A stretch of 8,325 nucleotides of DNA from an uncultured Eubacteriales bacterium (lineage in GTDB: Bacteria; Bacillota; Clostridia; Oscillospirales; Oscillospiraceae), in contig CABRZO010000113.1 in the NCBI GenBank assembly GCA_902475455.1, positions 1 through 8,325 of the forward strand, read 5' to 3'. Shown in pieces: positions 1 to 6,222 of this stretch (positions within the stretch are counted from its first letter, which is position 1; each line of letters starts with the position of its first letter). The notes below the pieces were generated by a model. The model saw only the letters and a list, made by a program, of their open reading frames with translations. It made no database searches and had not been told where the DNA came from. A program made the translations under genes and the position numbers.

Positions 1-481
1 CTCCGCCGCCCGGGACAAGGGGGAGAACCCGCTGATTGTGGTCTGTGACGAGCTCTCCGACCCCCACAACCTGGGGGCCGTGATCCGCACCGCCTGCTGC
101 GCCGGGGCCCACGGGGTCATCATCCCCAAGCGCCGCTCCGCCGGTCTCACCGCCGTGGTGGCCAAGACCAGCGCCGGCGCCGTCAGCCACATTCCCGTGG
201 CCCGGGTCCCCAACATCACCGCCCTGCTGAAGGAGCTCAAGCAGGAGGGGGTCTGGATCTTTGGCACCGCCATGGGCGGGTCTACCTCTCTTTATGAGGC
301 GGACCTGAAGGGCCCCGCCGCCATCGTCATCGGCAGCGAGGGCAGCGGCATGAGCCGCCTGGTGGCCCAGGAGTGCGACTTCACCGTGTCCATCCCCATG
401 AAGGGGGATCTGGACTCCCTGAACGCCTCCGCCGCCGCCGCCATTCTGCTCTATGAGGCGGTGCGGCAGCGCATGGGCTGA
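1..481 (+). CDS. rlmB: 23S rRNA (guanosine-2'-O-)-methyltransferase RlmB, SpoU/TrmH family, 5'-truncated by window edge
   Basis: The reading frame is open from base 2 (first complete codon) to TGA at 479-481, so only the C-terminal SPOUT methyltransferase domain (about 159 residues) is present; the N-terminal substrate-binding domain and start lie upstream of the window. All three SpoU motifs are visible: motif 1 DPHNLGAVIRTA (bases 59-94, with the Asn at 68-70 and Arg at 86-88), motif 2 IVIGSEGSGMS (323-355) and motif 3 IPMKGDLDSLNASAAAAI, beginning at 392. The end, EAVRQR, closely resembles the end of E. coli RlmB as I recall it. Known role of the family: SAM-dependent 2'-O-methylation of G2251 in the peptidyl-transferase P-loop of 23S rRNA, in the cytoplasm, using a trefoil-knot dimer. 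A tRNA-directed TrmH relative is the main alternative, but motif 3 and the RSAGLTAVVAKTSAGA stretch fit RlmB better. Confidence 0.92.
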   Translation, partial: SAARDKGENPLIVVCDELSDPHNLGAVIRTACCAGAHGVIIPKRRSAGLTAVVAKTSAGAVSHIPVARVPNITALLKELKQEGVWIFGTAMGGSTSLYEADLKGPAAIVIGSEGSGMSRLVAQECDFTVSIPMKGDLDSLNASAAAAILLYEAVRQRMG

Positions 482-489
482 ACAGCCCC

Positions 490-537
490 GAGAGAGGCCT
501 GACTTGGGCTGGCCTCTCTCTCTATGATTTTGTTTTT
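490..537 (+). terminator. Probable weak intrinsic terminator after rlmB
   Basis: A perfect 10-bp inverted repeat (GAGAGAGGCC at 490-499 and GGCCTCTCTC at 511-520) with an 11-base loop starts 8 bases after the rlmB stop. The T-rich stretch begins only about 8 bases past the stem (TTTTGTTTTT at 528-537), so termination may be leaky. I find no convincing -35/-10 pair between here and the next start at 568, so the downstream gene may be partly transcribed by read-through. Confidence 0.55.
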
Positions 538-551
538 GTCTTTTAATAGTT

Positions 552-557
552 GAGGAG
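552..557 (+). promoter_or_regulatory. Ribosome binding site that fixes the start at 568
   Basis: GAGGAG lies 10 bases upstream of ATG at 568. The reading frame is open a little further upstream, to a TTG at 550, but that codon precedes this site, so ATG 568 is the supported start. Confidence 0.8.
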
Positions 558-567
558 TCTTGTTTTC

Positions 568-3033
568 ATGGCTGAAAACGGCGGAAAACCGAATAACGAG
601 CTGTTTGAGCTCAACGACCTGCTGGCCGGAGTGGAGCCCTCGGAGGAGTCCCTGGAGGACATCATGGCGGAGGTCTACGGCAAAAAGCCGGACGCCGACG
701 CCCCCCCTCCGGAGGAGCCCCCAGAGCCAGCCCCCCAGGAGGAAGCGGCTCCAGAAGGCCCCATTCTGGTCTCCTCCACCCCCTGGCGGGTGTCGGAACC
801 GGAGGAGGTGCCCATTCCCCCGGTGGTCCGGGACGACGATGAGGAGCAGCCCGACGTGCTCTCCGACCCGGAGCCCCCCAAGCGGGGCCGGGGCAAGCTG
901 CTGGCCTTTCCCGGCACCCAGGTACCCCAGCAGCCGGAGGAAGCGGAGGCCGACACCCCAAAAGAGGACGAGCCCGACAGTCCCTCGGCCTGGGTGGAGC
1001 CCAAACCCGGGGACCTGCCCCCGGTGCTCATTGACGCGGCCCTGGAGGACGAGGAAGAGGAGCACCGGCCCGACGGCTTTACCCCCGGCAAGCGGCCCAA
1101 GATCAAGGAGCTGAAGCAGGCCGCCATAGATCGCCGGGAGGATTACCGGGCCAAGCTGGAACCCGAGGAGGAGCCGGAACCTTCGGAGGACGGCTCTGGA
1201 AAACTGCCGGGACGGCTGGCGAAGCTGCGGGCCCGGCTGGACCGGTTCTCGGACTCCATGTTCTCCCAGGCGGCCACCACCGACGAGGACACGGAGATGG
1301 CCGAGCGCTATATTCCCGGCACCGACGAGGAGGCCCAGACGCAGCCGCCCAAAAAAGTCAAACGGCCCAAGCGGGTGGTGCCTCCGGCAGAGGATTTAGC
1401 CCCCCAGCTGCTCTCCCGGATCTACTATACCGGCCTGAACTTTATGAATCACCGGGTGGTGCTGCTCTTTTTGCTGAGCTTTGTGTGCGGCTATCTGGCC
1501 ATCGCCGGGGACACTCGGCTGCCCCTGCCCGGCCCTCTGGCCACCGACCCCAGAATGCTGGCGGCGGTGGAGCTGCTGCTGCTGGGCTGGGCCATTGTGT
1601 TCAGCCTGGATGTGATCTGGATGGGGCTGCACTCCCTGAAAGATTGGATGCTCACCCTGCACACGGTTGCAGATATAGCGGTATTCTTTACGGTAATCGA
1701 CGCCCTGGTCTACTGCCTGGCGGACCGGGCGGGCCCCGCCCCCTACTGCGCCCCGGCCACACTGATTCTCTTCTGCCTCACCTGGGGCGGTTATGACAAA
1801 AAGCTGGCCAACTACCGCTGCAGCCGGCAGGCCGCCTTCTCCCAGGAGCCCCAGCGGCTCACCAAGGACGAAAAACTCTGGAACGCCCGGGACACCTTCA
1901 CCAAAGAGCGGGGCGACGCCCGGGATTTCGGCTCCCAGATCCAGGCCCCCAACGGTGCCGAGCTGATGCAGGCCCGGCTGGCCCCCATCATTTTGCTGGC
2001 CTCGGTGCTGCTGGCCTTTCTGGCCTCGGTGGGCCATGGCCGTCCCGGCCAGTTCCTCTGGTGTCTGTCGGCCATCCTGATCTCCTCCAGCCCCCTGTCC
2101 GCCCTGCTGTGCTACGGCCAACCCTGGCTGCGGCTCACCCGGCGGCTGGAGAAGTGCGGCGCCGCCGTGGCGGGCTGGCCCGGAGTCAGGGCCTGCGGCG
2201 GCAACGCCGGGGTGCTGATCACCGATCTGGACCTGTTCCCCACCGGCACCGTCCAGTTCAACGGCATCAAGGTCTACGGCGACATCTCCCTGGAGAAGCT
2301 GGTGGGCTGCGCCGCCAGCCTGATCCGGGTCTCCGGCAGCGGCCTCTCCGACCTCTTCGACGGCCTGGTCCGGACCCAGGGGGGTTTTTACCGGCGGGTG
2401 GACGACTTCCAGTGCTATGAGGCCGGCGGCCTCTCCGGCAATATCCGGGGAGAACAGATTATGGTGGGCTCCGCCGCCTTTATGACGGTGATGGACGTGC
2501 CTCTGCCCCAGGATCTGAAGGTAAAAAACGCCGTCTTCTGCGCCATCGACGGCTCTCTCCGGGGCATCTTCGCTCTGAACTACGCCAAAACCAACACCGT
2601 TCGCCCCGCCATGGTCTCTCTGCTGCGCTCCAAGCTGATTCCGGTGCTGGTGCCCCGGGACTTCAACGTCACCCCCGCCATGGTGCGCCAGAAGCTGAAA
2701 ATCCCGGTGGAGAAGATGGAATATCCCCCGGTGGAGCGGCGACTGGAGCTCACCGAGCCGGAGCAGGATCACGACATCACCCTGTGTGCCCTGCTGAGCC
2801 GGGAAAATGTGGAGTCCTACGCCGACACCATCGTGGGCTGCCGCCGGCTGCGCTCCACGGTGCGCACCAGCTCCATTCTGTGCCTGGCCGCCTCCTTTGT
2901 GGGGCTGGCCCTAAGCTACTACCTCACCACGGTGCAGGCCTTCGTCTCCCTTACCCCCACCAACGTGCTGCTGTTTCTGGCTCTGTGGCTCATCCCCACT
3001 CTGCTGATCTCCGGCAACGTAAATCGCTATTAA
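568..3033 (+). CDS. Membrane protein with degenerate P-type ATPase fold and acidic disordered N-terminal region (pseudo-pump), function unknown
   Basis: This encodes 821 residues. Residues 1-270 are rich in Glu, Asp and Pro and look disordered, with a short hydrophobic/acidic motif SLEDIMAEVYG (28-38) and a basic patch (about 258-268) before the membrane. Hydrophobic segments lie at about 296-313, 332-352, 361-384, 393-407, 472-488, 494-515, 769-787 and 797-816. This 4+2+2 pattern, with about 255 soluble residues between segments 6 and 7, matches P1B-ATPase topology. Residual family signals: SPL (508-510) where the metal site CPC sits; DLDLFPTGTV (553-562) where DKTGT is expected; a glycine-rich N-domain-like stretch (620-634, ending VG); AIDGSLRGIFAL (659-670), like the P-domain; and PRD (696-698) in place of TGD. 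The phosphorylated DKTGT, the GDGxND hinge, the HP motif and the TGES actuator domain (only about 60 residues between segments 4 and 5) are absent, so ion pumping is unlikely. The homology is inferred by eye. An unrelated polytopic protein is possible, but the ordered series of matches argues against it. Its role may be regulatory or structural. Confidence 0.6.
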   Translation: MAENGGKPNNELFELNDLLAGVEPSEESLEDIMAEVYGKKPDADAPPPEEPPEPAPQEEAAPEGPILVSSTPWRVSEPEEVPIPPVVRDDDEEQPDVLSDPEPPKRGRGKLLAFPGTQVPQQPEEAEADTPKEDEPDSPSAWVEPKPGDLPPVLIDAALEDEEEEHRPDGFTPGKRPKIKELKQAAIDRREDYRAKLEPEEEPEPSEDGSGKLPGRLAKLRARLDRFSDSMFSQAATTDEDTEMAERYIPGTDEEAQTQPPKKVKRPKRVVPPAEDLAPQLLSRIYYTGLNFMNHRVVLLFLLSFVCGYLAIAGDTRLPLPGPLATDPRMLAAVELLLLGWAIVFSLDVIWMGLHSLKDWMLTLHTVADIAVFFTVIDALVYCLADRAGPAPYCAPATLILFCLTWGGYDKKLANYRCSRQAAFSQEPQRLTKDEKLWNARDTFTKERGDARDFGSQIQAPNGAELMQARLAPIILLASVLLAFLASVGHGRPGQFLWCLSAILISSSPLSALLCYGQPWLRLTRRLEKCGAAVAGWPGVRACGGNAGVLITDLDLFPTGTVQFNGIKVYGDISLEKLVGCAASLIRVSGSGLSDLFDGLVRTQGGFYRRVDDFQCYEAGGLSGNIRGEQIMVGSAAFMTVMDVPLPQDLKVKNAVFCAIDGSLRGIFALNYAKTNTVRPAMVSLLRSKLIPVLVPRDFNVTPAMVRQKLKIPVEKMEYPPVERRLELTEPEQDHDITLCALLSRENVESYADTIVGCRRLRSTVRTSSILCLAASFVGLALSYYLTTVQAFVSLTPTNVLLFLALWLIPTLLISGNVNRY

Positions 3034-3039
3034 ACCTCA

Positions 3040-3076
3040 AACAGCGCCCCGCCTGAACGGCGGGGCGCTGTTCTTT
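3040..3076 (+). terminator. Strong intrinsic terminator of the pseudo-pump gene (possibly bidirectional)
   Basis: There is a perfect 14-bp stem (3040-3053 with 3059-3072; core CAGCGCCCCGCC) with a 5-base loop TGAAC, followed by TTCTTT (3071-3076). It begins 7 bases after the TAA stop. On the minus strand the bases after the stem are only moderately T-rich, so it is a weaker stop for the convergent permease. Confidence 0.88.
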
Positions 3077-3082
3077 GAACGG

Positions 3083-3117
3083 CAGGGCCGTCCCCATGGG
3101 GACGGCCCTGGCTTTTT
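3083..3117 (+). terminator. Second hairpin terminator between convergent genes
   Basis: A perfect 13-bp inverted repeat (3083-3095 with 3098-3110; CAGGGCCGTCCCC and its complement) is separated by only AT, so the tip must open to form a loop. It is followed by GC and five T residues (3113-3117). On the minus strand it is preceded by an A-tract and lies about 39 bases beyond the permease stop, so it may also stop that transcript, although no good T-run follows on that strand. Confidence 0.75.
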
Positions 3118-3148
3118 CATCGATTGAGCCTAATTGGCTTGGACTGAT

Positions 3149-4594
3149 TTACTTGCGCTTGAACTCGATCTCCCGGATCTCCTCACCCTCGCCCAGGTTG
3201 CCGAAGCTGCCGGAGTCAGCCCGGGCGGGCTTGCCGGTGAACTCGTAGTCCTTACCGGGCAGGATGGCATTGAGCAGGATGCCGGCGATGGCGGCGATGG
3301 CCAGGCCGGTCAGGGTGATGTGGGCGTCGCCGAACTCAAAGGTGAGGCCGCTGGAGAAGCCCAGGCCGCAGACGAAGATGACGCCAGCGATGATCAGGTT
3401 CCGGGACTTGGTGAGATCCACCTTGTTCTCCACCACGTTGCGCACGCCGATGGCGGAGATCATGCCGTAGAGCATGAAGGACACGCCGCCGATGATGGAG
3501 GCGGGCATGGTGGAGATGATGGCGGAGAACTTGGGGATGAAGGACAGGATGATGGCGTACACCGCCGCCAGCCGGATCACCAGGGGGTCATAGACCTTGG
3601 ACAGCTCCAGCACGCCGGTGTTTTCGCCGTAGGTGGTGTTGGCGGGGCCGCCGATGAGGCCCGCCAGGGCGGTGGCCAGGCCGTCGCCCAGCAGGGTACG
3701 CTGGAGGCCGGGCTCCTCGATAAAGTTACGCTTGGTGGTGGCGGAGATGGCGGACATATCGCCGATGTGCTCCATCATGGAGGCCACGGCAATGGGGGCC
3801 ATCACCAGGATGGAGGTCACGTCAAACTTGCACAGCTGGAAGTTGGGCAGACCCACCCAGCTGGACTGGGCCACGGAAGCAAAGTTGAGGATGGCGGAGC
3901 CGTCGGGGTTGGTGACCCCGAAGCTGTGCAGCACCACCGCGAAGAGATAGGACACGATGACACCCAGCAGAATGGGGATGATTTTCAGCATACCCTTGCC
4001 CCAGATATTGAAGACGATAATCACCGCCAGAGCCACCAGGGCGATGAGCCAGTTGGTGGAGGCATTGGAGATGGCGGAGGAGGCCAGGGTCAGGCCGATG
4101 CAGATGATGATGGGTCCGGTGACCACCGGGGGCAAAAACCGCATCACCCGCTTGACCCCCACCATTTTGATAACAAAGGCCAGCACCAGATAGAGCAGGC
4201 CGGCGATGACCACGCCGCCGCAGGCGTAGGCCACCTTATCGTTGGCGGACATGGTGGCATAGGCGCCGGAGTTCAGGTTGGCCACGGTGGAGAAGCCCCC
4301 CAGGAAGGCGAAGGAGGAGCCCAGGAAGGCGGGCACCTGGAGTTTGGTGCAGACGTGGAACAGCAAGGTGCCCACACCGGCACAGAACAGGGTGGTGGAG
4401 ACGGTGACACCCCGGGTCAGGGTCTCCCCGCAGGCGGCCTGAAAGTAGCCCATGACCAGAATGGGCACCAGGATGGTGGCCCCGAACATGGCGAACATGT
4501 GCTGCAGGCCCAGCACCAGGGTCTTGGCGACGCCCAGCTCCTGAATGGAGTTGCGCACCCCCTCGGTAGAGATCGGTCTACGCTCTTTTTGCAT
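3149..4594 (-). CDS. uraA: Uracil permease, NCS2 (nucleobase:cation symporter-2) family
   Basis: This encodes 481 residues, a little longer than E. coli UraA (429). Members of the family are 14-helix inner-membrane proteins that import uracil with protons for pyrimidine salvage. Signature stretches: LGLQHMFAMFGATILVPIL (28-46, with Gln31-His32), VPAFLGSSFAFLGGF (87-101), MEHIGD (274-279) and NTTYGENTGVL (319-329). Glu275, His276 and Glu324 occupy the region of the substrate/proton residues Glu241, His245 and Glu290 of UraA, and NTTYGENTGV is typical of the uracil rather than the xanthine/urate branch. Residues 448-481 are a hydrophilic, charged C-terminal tail. The start is ATG at 4594, chosen because AAAGGAG (4604-4610, minus strand) sits 9 bases upstream; an upstream in-frame ATG at 4624 would place that site inside the gene. 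It is monocistronic, with its own promoter and no other pyrimidine genes beside it. Specificity for uracil is inferred from motifs. Gene name pyrP is equally used in Gram-positives. Confidence 0.92.
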   Translation of the reverse strand: MQKERRPISTEGVRNSIQELGVAKTLVLGLQHMFAMFGATILVPILVMGYFQAACGETLTRGVTVSTTLFCAGVGTLLFHVCTKLQVPAFLGSSFAFLGGFSTVANLNSGAYATMSANDKVAYACGGVVIAGLLYLVLAFVIKMVGVKRVMRFLPPVVTGPIIICIGLTLASSAISNASTNWLIALVALAVIIVFNIWGKGMLKIIPILLGVIVSYLFAVVLHSFGVTNPDGSAILNFASVAQSSWVGLPNFQLCKFDVTSILVMAPIAVASMMEHIGDMSAISATTKRNFIEEPGLQRTLLGDGLATALAGLIGGPANTTYGENTGVLELSKVYDPLVIRLAAVYAIILSFIPKFSAIISTMPASIIGGVSFMLYGMISAIGVRNVVENKVDLTKSRNLIIAGVIFVCGLGFSSGLTFEFGDAHITLTGLAIAAIAGILLNAILPGKDYEFTGKPARADSGSFGNLGEGEEIREIEFKRK

Positions 4595-4603
4595 GATTTC
4601 GTG

Positions 4604-4610
4604 CTCCTTT
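4604..4610 (-). promoter_or_regulatory. Ribosome binding site of uraA
   Basis: Reading the minus strand, AAAGGAG is followed by 9 bases and then ATG at 4594. This decides the start against the ATG 10 codons upstream. Confidence 0.85.
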
Positions 4611-4642
4611 CTCTCTCTCAACATACATTTTTACCGTGTGCT

Positions 4643-4671
4643 ATCATACCACCGTTCCCGGGGCCCGTCCA
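4643..4671 (-). promoter_or_regulatory. Probable sigma-A promoter of uraA, with extended -10
   Basis: On the minus strand, TGGACG (4666-4671; 4 of 6 matches to TTGACA) is followed after 17 bases by TATGAT (4643-4648), with TG one base upstream of the -10 (extended -10). Predicted transcription start is near 4636, giving a leader of about 42 bases. That leader holds no terminator/antiterminator pair, so PyrR-type attenuation is not supported if this promoter is the one used. Confidence 0.65.
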
Positions 4672-4672
4672 G

Positions 4673-4690
4673 CATTTCCCGCCATTTCCC
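4673..4690 (-). repeat. Two direct repeats of GGGAAATG, 10 bp apart, just upstream of the uraA -35
   Basis: On the minus strand GGGAAATG occurs at 4683-4690 and again at 4673-4680, exactly one helical turn apart, ending 1 base before the -35 hexamer. The position and phasing suit an activator site. They are flanked on both sides by CCCGGGG-type complementary heptamers (4657-4663 and 4689-4695) that could pair. This is a candidate only; I do not recognise the binding protein. Confidence 0.35.
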
Positions 4691-4744
4691 CCGGGTTTCT
4701 TTTGCCAAATCCTTCGCCTTTGAAAATCATCCCCCATACAATTC

Positions 4745-4773
4745 TTGACAGGGCAACCCCGACCACCTATAAT
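4745..4773 (+). promoter_or_regulatory. Consensus sigma-A promoter of fabF
   Basis: TTGACA (4745-4750), a 17-base spacer and TATAAT (4768-4773) match the housekeeping consensus exactly. Expected transcription start is near 4780, giving a leader of about 45 bases. A small GTAT-GA-ATAC inverted repeat (4781-4790) falls at the predicted start, but its 4-bp arms are too short to call an operator. Confidence 0.9.
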
Positions 4774-4825
4774 TGACGATGTATGAATACCTATCGGAAT
4801 AGACTGTGAGGATCTATCATTGAAT

Positions 4826-6061
4826 ATGAACAACACTCGAATTGTGGTCACCGGCATGGGGGCCGTCACCCCCATCGGCACCGGTGTGGATACCTATTGG
4901 AACAACCTGATCTCCGGCGTCAGCGGCATCGCCCCCATCGCCAGCTTTGACGCCTCCGGGCTGCCGGTGCGCTTTGCCGGCGAGGTCAAGGACTTTGATG
5001 CCGAGGCCCTGGTCCCCAAGGCCTACATCAAAAACCTGGCCCTCTTCGGCCAGTACGCCTTTGCCGCCGCCCAGGAGGCCCTGAATATGAGCCATCTGGA
5101 GGGTGACCCCTTCCGCACCGGCCTGGTCATGGGCACCGCCATGGACGGCGTCTCCGAGATCGCCCACACCCAGGCGGAGTATGACGCCTCCGCCCGCAAG
5201 AAGGTGTCCCCCCGGTTCGTCCCCCGGATTCTGGGCAATATGGCCCCCTGTCAGATCGCCATTGCCAACAACCTCCGGGGCCCCAGCCTGACGGTGAACA
5301 CCGCCTGCTCCTCCGGCATCGACGCCATCACCGTGGCCTGCATGCTGCTGAAGGCCGGCGCCGCCGACGCCATGGTGGCGGTGGGAGGCGAGTCCACCCT
5401 CTGCGACGTCACCATCAGCTCCCTGGCCTCCGCCCAGGCCCTGAGCCGCAACAACGACGACCCGGAGCACGCCTGCAAGCCCTTTGACCTGCATCGGGAC
5501 GGCTTTGTCATGGGTGAGGGCGGCGGCGCCCTGGTGCTGGAGACCCTGGATCACGCCCTGGCCCGGGGGGCGGAGATCTACGCCGAGATCCTCTCCTGCG
5601 CCAACAACAACGACGCCTTCCACATCACCTCTCCCCGGCCCGGCGGCGAGGGCGGCGCCCTGTGCATGGCCCTGGCCCTGGAAGAGGCGGGGCTGAAGCC
5701 GGAGGATGTGGACTATATCAACACCCACGGCACCGCCACCCCCAAGGGGGACGCCTACGAGTGCGCCGCCATCCGCACCGTCTTCGGCGATCACGCCGAC
5801 CATCTGGCCATCTCCTCCACCAAGGGAGCCACCGGCCACCTGATGGGCGCCGGCGGCATCACCGAGACCATCGCCTGCATCATGGCCATCCGGGAGGGTG
5901 TTCTGCCCCCCACCCTCAACTACGAGACCCCGGACCCGGAGTGCGACCTGGACTGCGTCCCCAACACCGCCCGGAAGGCCACGGTCAACATCGCCATGAA
6001 CAACGCCCTGGGCTTCGGCGGCCAGAACGCCAGCCTCATTGTGGGCCGGTATCAGGGCTGA
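4826..6061 (+). CDS. fabF: Beta-ketoacyl-[acyl-carrier-protein] synthase II (KAS II)
   Basis: This encodes 411 residues, the normal FabF length. The family elongates fatty acids by condensing malonyl-ACP with acyl-ACP in the cytoplasm. The thiolase-fold catalytic triad is complete: Cys161 in NTACSSG, His301 in NTHGTATPKGD and His338 in STKGATGHLMG (with Lys333), each two residues below E. coli numbering. GFVMGEGGG and the C-terminal GFGGQNASLIV are also present. Divergent points: GTAMDGV where many FabF have GIGGL-type sequence, and TACSSG instead of TACATG/TACASG. Start: ATG 4826 gives MNNTRIVVTG, the same spacing as B. subtilis FabF as I recall it, but GAGGA (4808-4812) is 13 bases away. 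An in-frame TTG at 4820 lies 7 bases from that site and would add two residues; it cannot be excluded. The gene stands alone between its own promoter and terminator, with no acpP, fabD or fabG beside it, so it may be an accessory or regulated copy rather than the housekeeping one. Confidence 0.9.
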   Translation: MNNTRIVVTGMGAVTPIGTGVDTYWNNLISGVSGIAPIASFDASGLPVRFAGEVKDFDAEALVPKAYIKNLALFGQYAFAAAQEALNMSHLEGDPFRTGLVMGTAMDGVSEIAHTQAEYDASARKKVSPRFVPRILGNMAPCQIAIANNLRGPSLTVNTACSSGIDAITVACMLLKAGAADAMVAVGGESTLCDVTISSLASAQALSRNNDDPEHACKPFDLHRDGFVMGEGGGALVLETLDHALARGAEIYAEILSCANNNDAFHITSPRPGGEGGALCMALALEEAGLKPEDVDYINTHGTATPKGDAYECAAIRTVFGDHADHLAISSTKGATGHLMGAGGITETIACIMAIREGVLPPTLNYETPDPECDLDCVPNTARKATVNIAMNNALGFGGQNASLIVGRYQG

Positions 6062-6088
6062 TTCCATTCCAATTTCATACAGCTGTTT

Positions 6089-6122
6089 CAGCGCTCCCGC
6101 TCCGGCGGGGGCGCTGTTTTTT
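6089..6122 (+). terminator. Strong intrinsic terminator of fabF
   Basis: A 12-bp stem (CAGCGCTCCCGC at 6089-6100 with 6105-6116, one T-G wobble) with loop TCCG is followed by six T residues (6117-6122). It separates fabF from the downstream thioesterase-ligase unit, which has its own promoter 12 bases further on. Confidence 0.9.
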
Positions 6123-6134
6123 ACAGAAAACGGG

Positions 6135-6163
6135 TTGACATCCAGTTTTTACAGCGGTATAAT
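6135..6163 (+). promoter_or_regulatory. Consensus sigma-A promoter of the thioesterase-ligase operon
   Basis: TTGACA (6135-6140), a 17-base spacer and TATAAT (6158-6163) are again an exact consensus. Predicted transcription start is near 6170, just before the palindrome at 6173. Such a strong core promoter with a palindrome at the start site is the usual layout of a promoter controlled by repression. Confidence 0.9.
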
Positions 6164-6172
6164 GCACACGCT

Positions 6173-6190
6173 TGTATAATATATTATACA
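6173..6190 (+). promoter_or_regulatory. Candidate repressor operator: perfect 18-bp palindrome
   Basis: TGTATAATATATTATACA is a perfect inverted repeat at about +3 to +20 of the predicted transcript. A second 10-bp palindrome ATACATGTAT (6186-6195) overlaps its right edge, and GTATAAT recurs at 6204-6210 just before the ribosome site. The block is very AT-rich inside GC-rich DNA. Perfect symmetry, length and position suggest binding of a dimeric TetR-, GntR- or MarR-type repressor; the regulator is not in the window and I do not recognise its consensus. An RNA stem made only of A-U pairs plus two G-C pairs would be weak, so a DNA site is more likely. Confidence 0.6.
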
Positions 6191-6222
6191 TGTATTATTT
6201 TTCGTATAATAGGAGGTCACCT

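Noticed and set aside
481..567. A promoter for the pseudo-pump gene (TATGAT at 523-528)
   Set aside because: No acceptable -35 at the right distance; the upstream bases belong to the terminator hairpin.
1396..2772. 458-codon minus-strand open frame inside the pseudo-pump gene
   Set aside because: It is rich in Gly, Gln and His with no domain pattern, whereas the plus strand shows coherent membrane segments and a ribosome site.
3134..4723. 529-codon plus-strand open frame opposite uraA, rich in Gly, His, Asp and Gln
   Set aside because: It lies antisense to a clearly recognisable permease, has low-complexity composition typical of the reverse of GC-biased codons, and has no ribosome site or family resemblance.
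4595..4819. A riboswitch or PyrR-binding leader between the divergent genes
   Set aside because: Predicted leaders are only about 42-45 bases on each side and hold no conserved riboswitch core or terminator/antiterminator pair.
4817..6067. 416-codon minus-strand open frame opposite fabF
   Set aside because: It mirrors fabF almost exactly and has Gly/Ala/Val-rich, patternless sequence. It is an artefact of GC-rich codon use.
6175..6210. Further TATAAT copies (6175-6180, 6205-6210) as extra promoters
   Set aside because: No -35-like hexamer lies about 17 bases upstream of either, and the second would start transcription within or beyond the ribosome site.
6172..6222. Upstream extension of the thioesterase to a TTG at 6172
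   Set aside because: It would translate the palindrome and place AGGAGG (6211-6216) inside the gene. ATG 6223 has ideal spacing and the family N-terminus.
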